From Pseudomonas laurylsulfatiphila (GTDB lineage Bacteria; Pseudomonadota; Gammaproteobacteria; Pseudomonadales; Pseudomonadaceae), in assembly GCF_002934665.1 (NCBI RefSeq), contig NZ_NIRS01000002.1, positions 558,001 through 622,000 of the forward strand: 64,000 nt of DNA. Reading direction: 5' to 3'. Of the stretch, positions 62,858 through 64,000 are shown in pieces; position 1 is the first letter of the stretch, and the number at the start of each line of letters is the position of its first letter. The notes under the pieces are model-generated. The model made no database searches, was not told the DNA's origin, and saw only the letters and a program-made list of their open reading frames with translations. Position numbers and translations under genes: made by a program.

Positions 62858-64000
62858 ATGCAAAATATCCTGACTCGCACAATGTCCAGCCTTTGGCGCT
62901 CACCGGCCATCTGGCTCAGGTGGAGTGCAGCACGGCACAAGTTCGAGTACGAGCCCATCCTGCGTGCCGACCTGTTCAATGCGCAGCAGATGGCAGACCA
63001 CGGCATCGTGCTGGCACGCCAGCATGTGCTTGGGCGCCTTTCAAAAAAGGATGCCTTGCTGGGCCGACTGACTGACAACCAACTGCTTCTGGAGCGTAGC
63101 TGCGCAGCGCTCAAGTCCGTACAACTGTCCAGCCGACGCCCGACCCCGGCGGCGGAATGGCTGCTGGACAACTTCTACCTGATCGAAGAGAACATCCGTA
63201 CCGCCAGGACCCACCTGCCCGACGGCTATAGCCGCGAGCTGCCACGCCTGGCCGAAGGCCCTTCGGCAGGCCTGCCGCGGGTCTACGACATCGCCCTGGA
63301 AACCATCGCGCACGGCGATGGCCGGGTCGATGCGCCCAGCCTGAACTGTTTCATCGCCTCTTATCAGACCATCACGCCGCTGACCCTGGGCGAACTATGG
63401 GCAATCCCGATCATGCTGCGCCTGGCGCTGATCGAGAACTTGCGGCGCGTGGCATCCCGCGTCATGGCCAACCGGGATGACCGCAACCTTGCCGATGACT
63501 GGGCCGATCGATTGATCGAAATGGCCGAGCGCGACGCCAAGAGCGTGGTATTGACCGTTGCCGACATGGCGCGATCGGCACCGCCGATGACGCCACCCTT
63601 CGTAGCAGAACTGGCGCGCCGTCTGCACGGACAAAGCGCCGCGCTGATATTGCCCATGGCGTGGATAGAACAAACGCTCGGTGAGTCCGGCCTGACGGTC
63701 GAACGCCTGGTGCAGATGGATGCCCAGCAGCAATCCGGTGACCAGGTGTCCATCAGCAACAGCATCGCCAGCTTGCGGTTACTGGCAGCGACCGACTGGC
63801 GCGAGTTCGTCGAGTTGCTCAGCCATGTCGAGCAGGTATTGTGCACGGACCCGGCAGGCATCTACGCGAACATGGACTTTGCCACCCGTGATCGTTACCG
63901 CCATGTGGTCGAACGCCTTGCCCGGCATTGCGTGCATTCCGAAACCAGGGTGGCACAAGCCACCCTCGAACTGGCCGCGAGCACACAGCCCACGGCCGGT
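62858..64000 (+). CDS. Cyclic beta-1,2-glucan synthetase-like protein, N-terminal part
   Basis: 381 codons, open to the window edge, so the gene is cut. AAGGA lies six bases before the ATG at 62858. The text includes FEYEPILRADLFNAQQMADHG, then LLDNFYLIEENIRTARTHLPDGYSRELPRL and ITPLTLGELWAIPIMLRLALIENLRR. This is the opening region of very large NdvB/ChvB-type cyclic beta-1,2-glucan synthetases, which build osmoregulated periplasmic glucans. In that family the glycosyltransferase and phosphorylase domains come later and would lie outside the window. The minus-strand frames here are shadows. Confidence 0.72.
   Translation, partial: MQNILTRTMSSLWRSPAIWLRWSAARHKFEYEPILRADLFNAQQMADHGIVLARQHVLGRLSKKDALLGRLTDNQLLLERSCAALKSVQLSSRRPTPAAEWLLDNFYLIEENIRTARTHLPDGYSRELPRLAEGPSAGLPRVYDIALETIAHGDGRVDAPSLNCFIASYQTITPLTLGELWAIPIMLRLALIENLRRVASRVMANRDDRNLADDWADRLIEMAERDAKSVVLTVADMARSAPPMTPPFVAELARRLHGQSAALILPMAWIEQTLGESGLTVERLVQMDAQQQSGDQVSISNSIASLRLLAATDWREFVELLSHVEQVLCTDPAGIYANMDFATRDRYRHVVERLARHCVHSETRVAQATLELAASTQPTAG

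Noticed and set aside
63364..63861. Minus-strand Ser/Arg-rich frame at the right edge
   Set aside because: Opposite the glucan-synthetase-like gene, which has a ribosome site and an uninterrupted frame to the window end.

Overview
The window reads as a chromosomal segment of a Pseudomonas, most likely of the P. fluorescens group. The reasons are the GC-rich coding with tightly packed genes, Pseudomonas-typical small exported proteins (a DUF2790 protein and a PtrA-like peptide), an OprD-family porin, a REP-type GTAGGAGCTGCCGCAGGCTG inverted pair, and many LysR/AraC/TetR regulators beside catabolic genes. I saw no rRNA, tRNA, CRISPR array, integrase or transposase.

Layout. 0-7 kb: an EthD-like protein, a LysR regulator divergent from an EamA exporter, then a leftward operon of flavin oxidoreductase, epoxide-hydrolase-like enzyme and membrane diguanylate cyclase, the last two overlapping by ATGA. 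7-9 kb: a DUF2790 protein with paired palindromes, and the first copy of a duplicated membrane protein. 9-16 kb: a signalling locus with a NarL-type response regulator divergent from a 1620-residue hybrid kinase (tandem HAMP array, GAF, HisKA, three receiver domains) and a coupled receiver-HisKA_3 kinase. 16-26 kb: an exported alpha/beta hydrolase, GNATs, an aldehyde dehydrogenase with divergent LysR, a small lipoprotein, a BON protein and a DUF1254/DUF1214 protein. 26-27 kb: the second membrane-protein copy and a PtrA-like peptide.

27.5-33.8 kb is the most unusual region: six leftward genes for mostly exported, low-complexity proteins. These are two paralogous Gly-rich proteins, one with 11-residue LEA-like repeats and one with 12-residue repeats and an 18-glycine run; a DUF6502/DUF5666/outer-membrane-barrel set; and a glycine-zipper protein with a His/Lys tail. 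Three transcription units carry the same 17-bp palindrome GTGGGA-N5-TCCCAC (third copy one mismatch). In two of them it lies directly after a recognisable -35/-10 promoter. I propose a co-regulated envelope or matrix system; its function is unknown.

34-37 kb: a CGNR regulator divergent from an alpha/beta hydrolase, a decayed otnC-like aldolase remnant upstream of an intact OtnI/Hyi isomerase, and a VOC protein. 37-51 kb: an isobutyrate/valine-type catabolic island (DUF485 plus sodium:solute symporter, OprD porin, acyl-CoA synthetase, mmsA, mmsB, 3-hydroxyisobutyryl-CoA hydrolase, acyl-CoA dehydrogenase), ending in a Cache chemoreceptor and a TetR regulator. Two nearly identical LysR genes bracket 37-55 kb. 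51-54.6 kb: a serine hydrolase, an outer-membrane channel and an AraC regulator. 55.7-62.4 kb: an acyl-CoA dehydrogenase/acyl-CoA ligase pair divergent from a FixL/FixJ-like two-component system. The window ends inside a gene resembling cyclic beta-1,2-glucan synthetase.

All calls come from reading the translations and DNA by eye. No database search or structure prediction was run.
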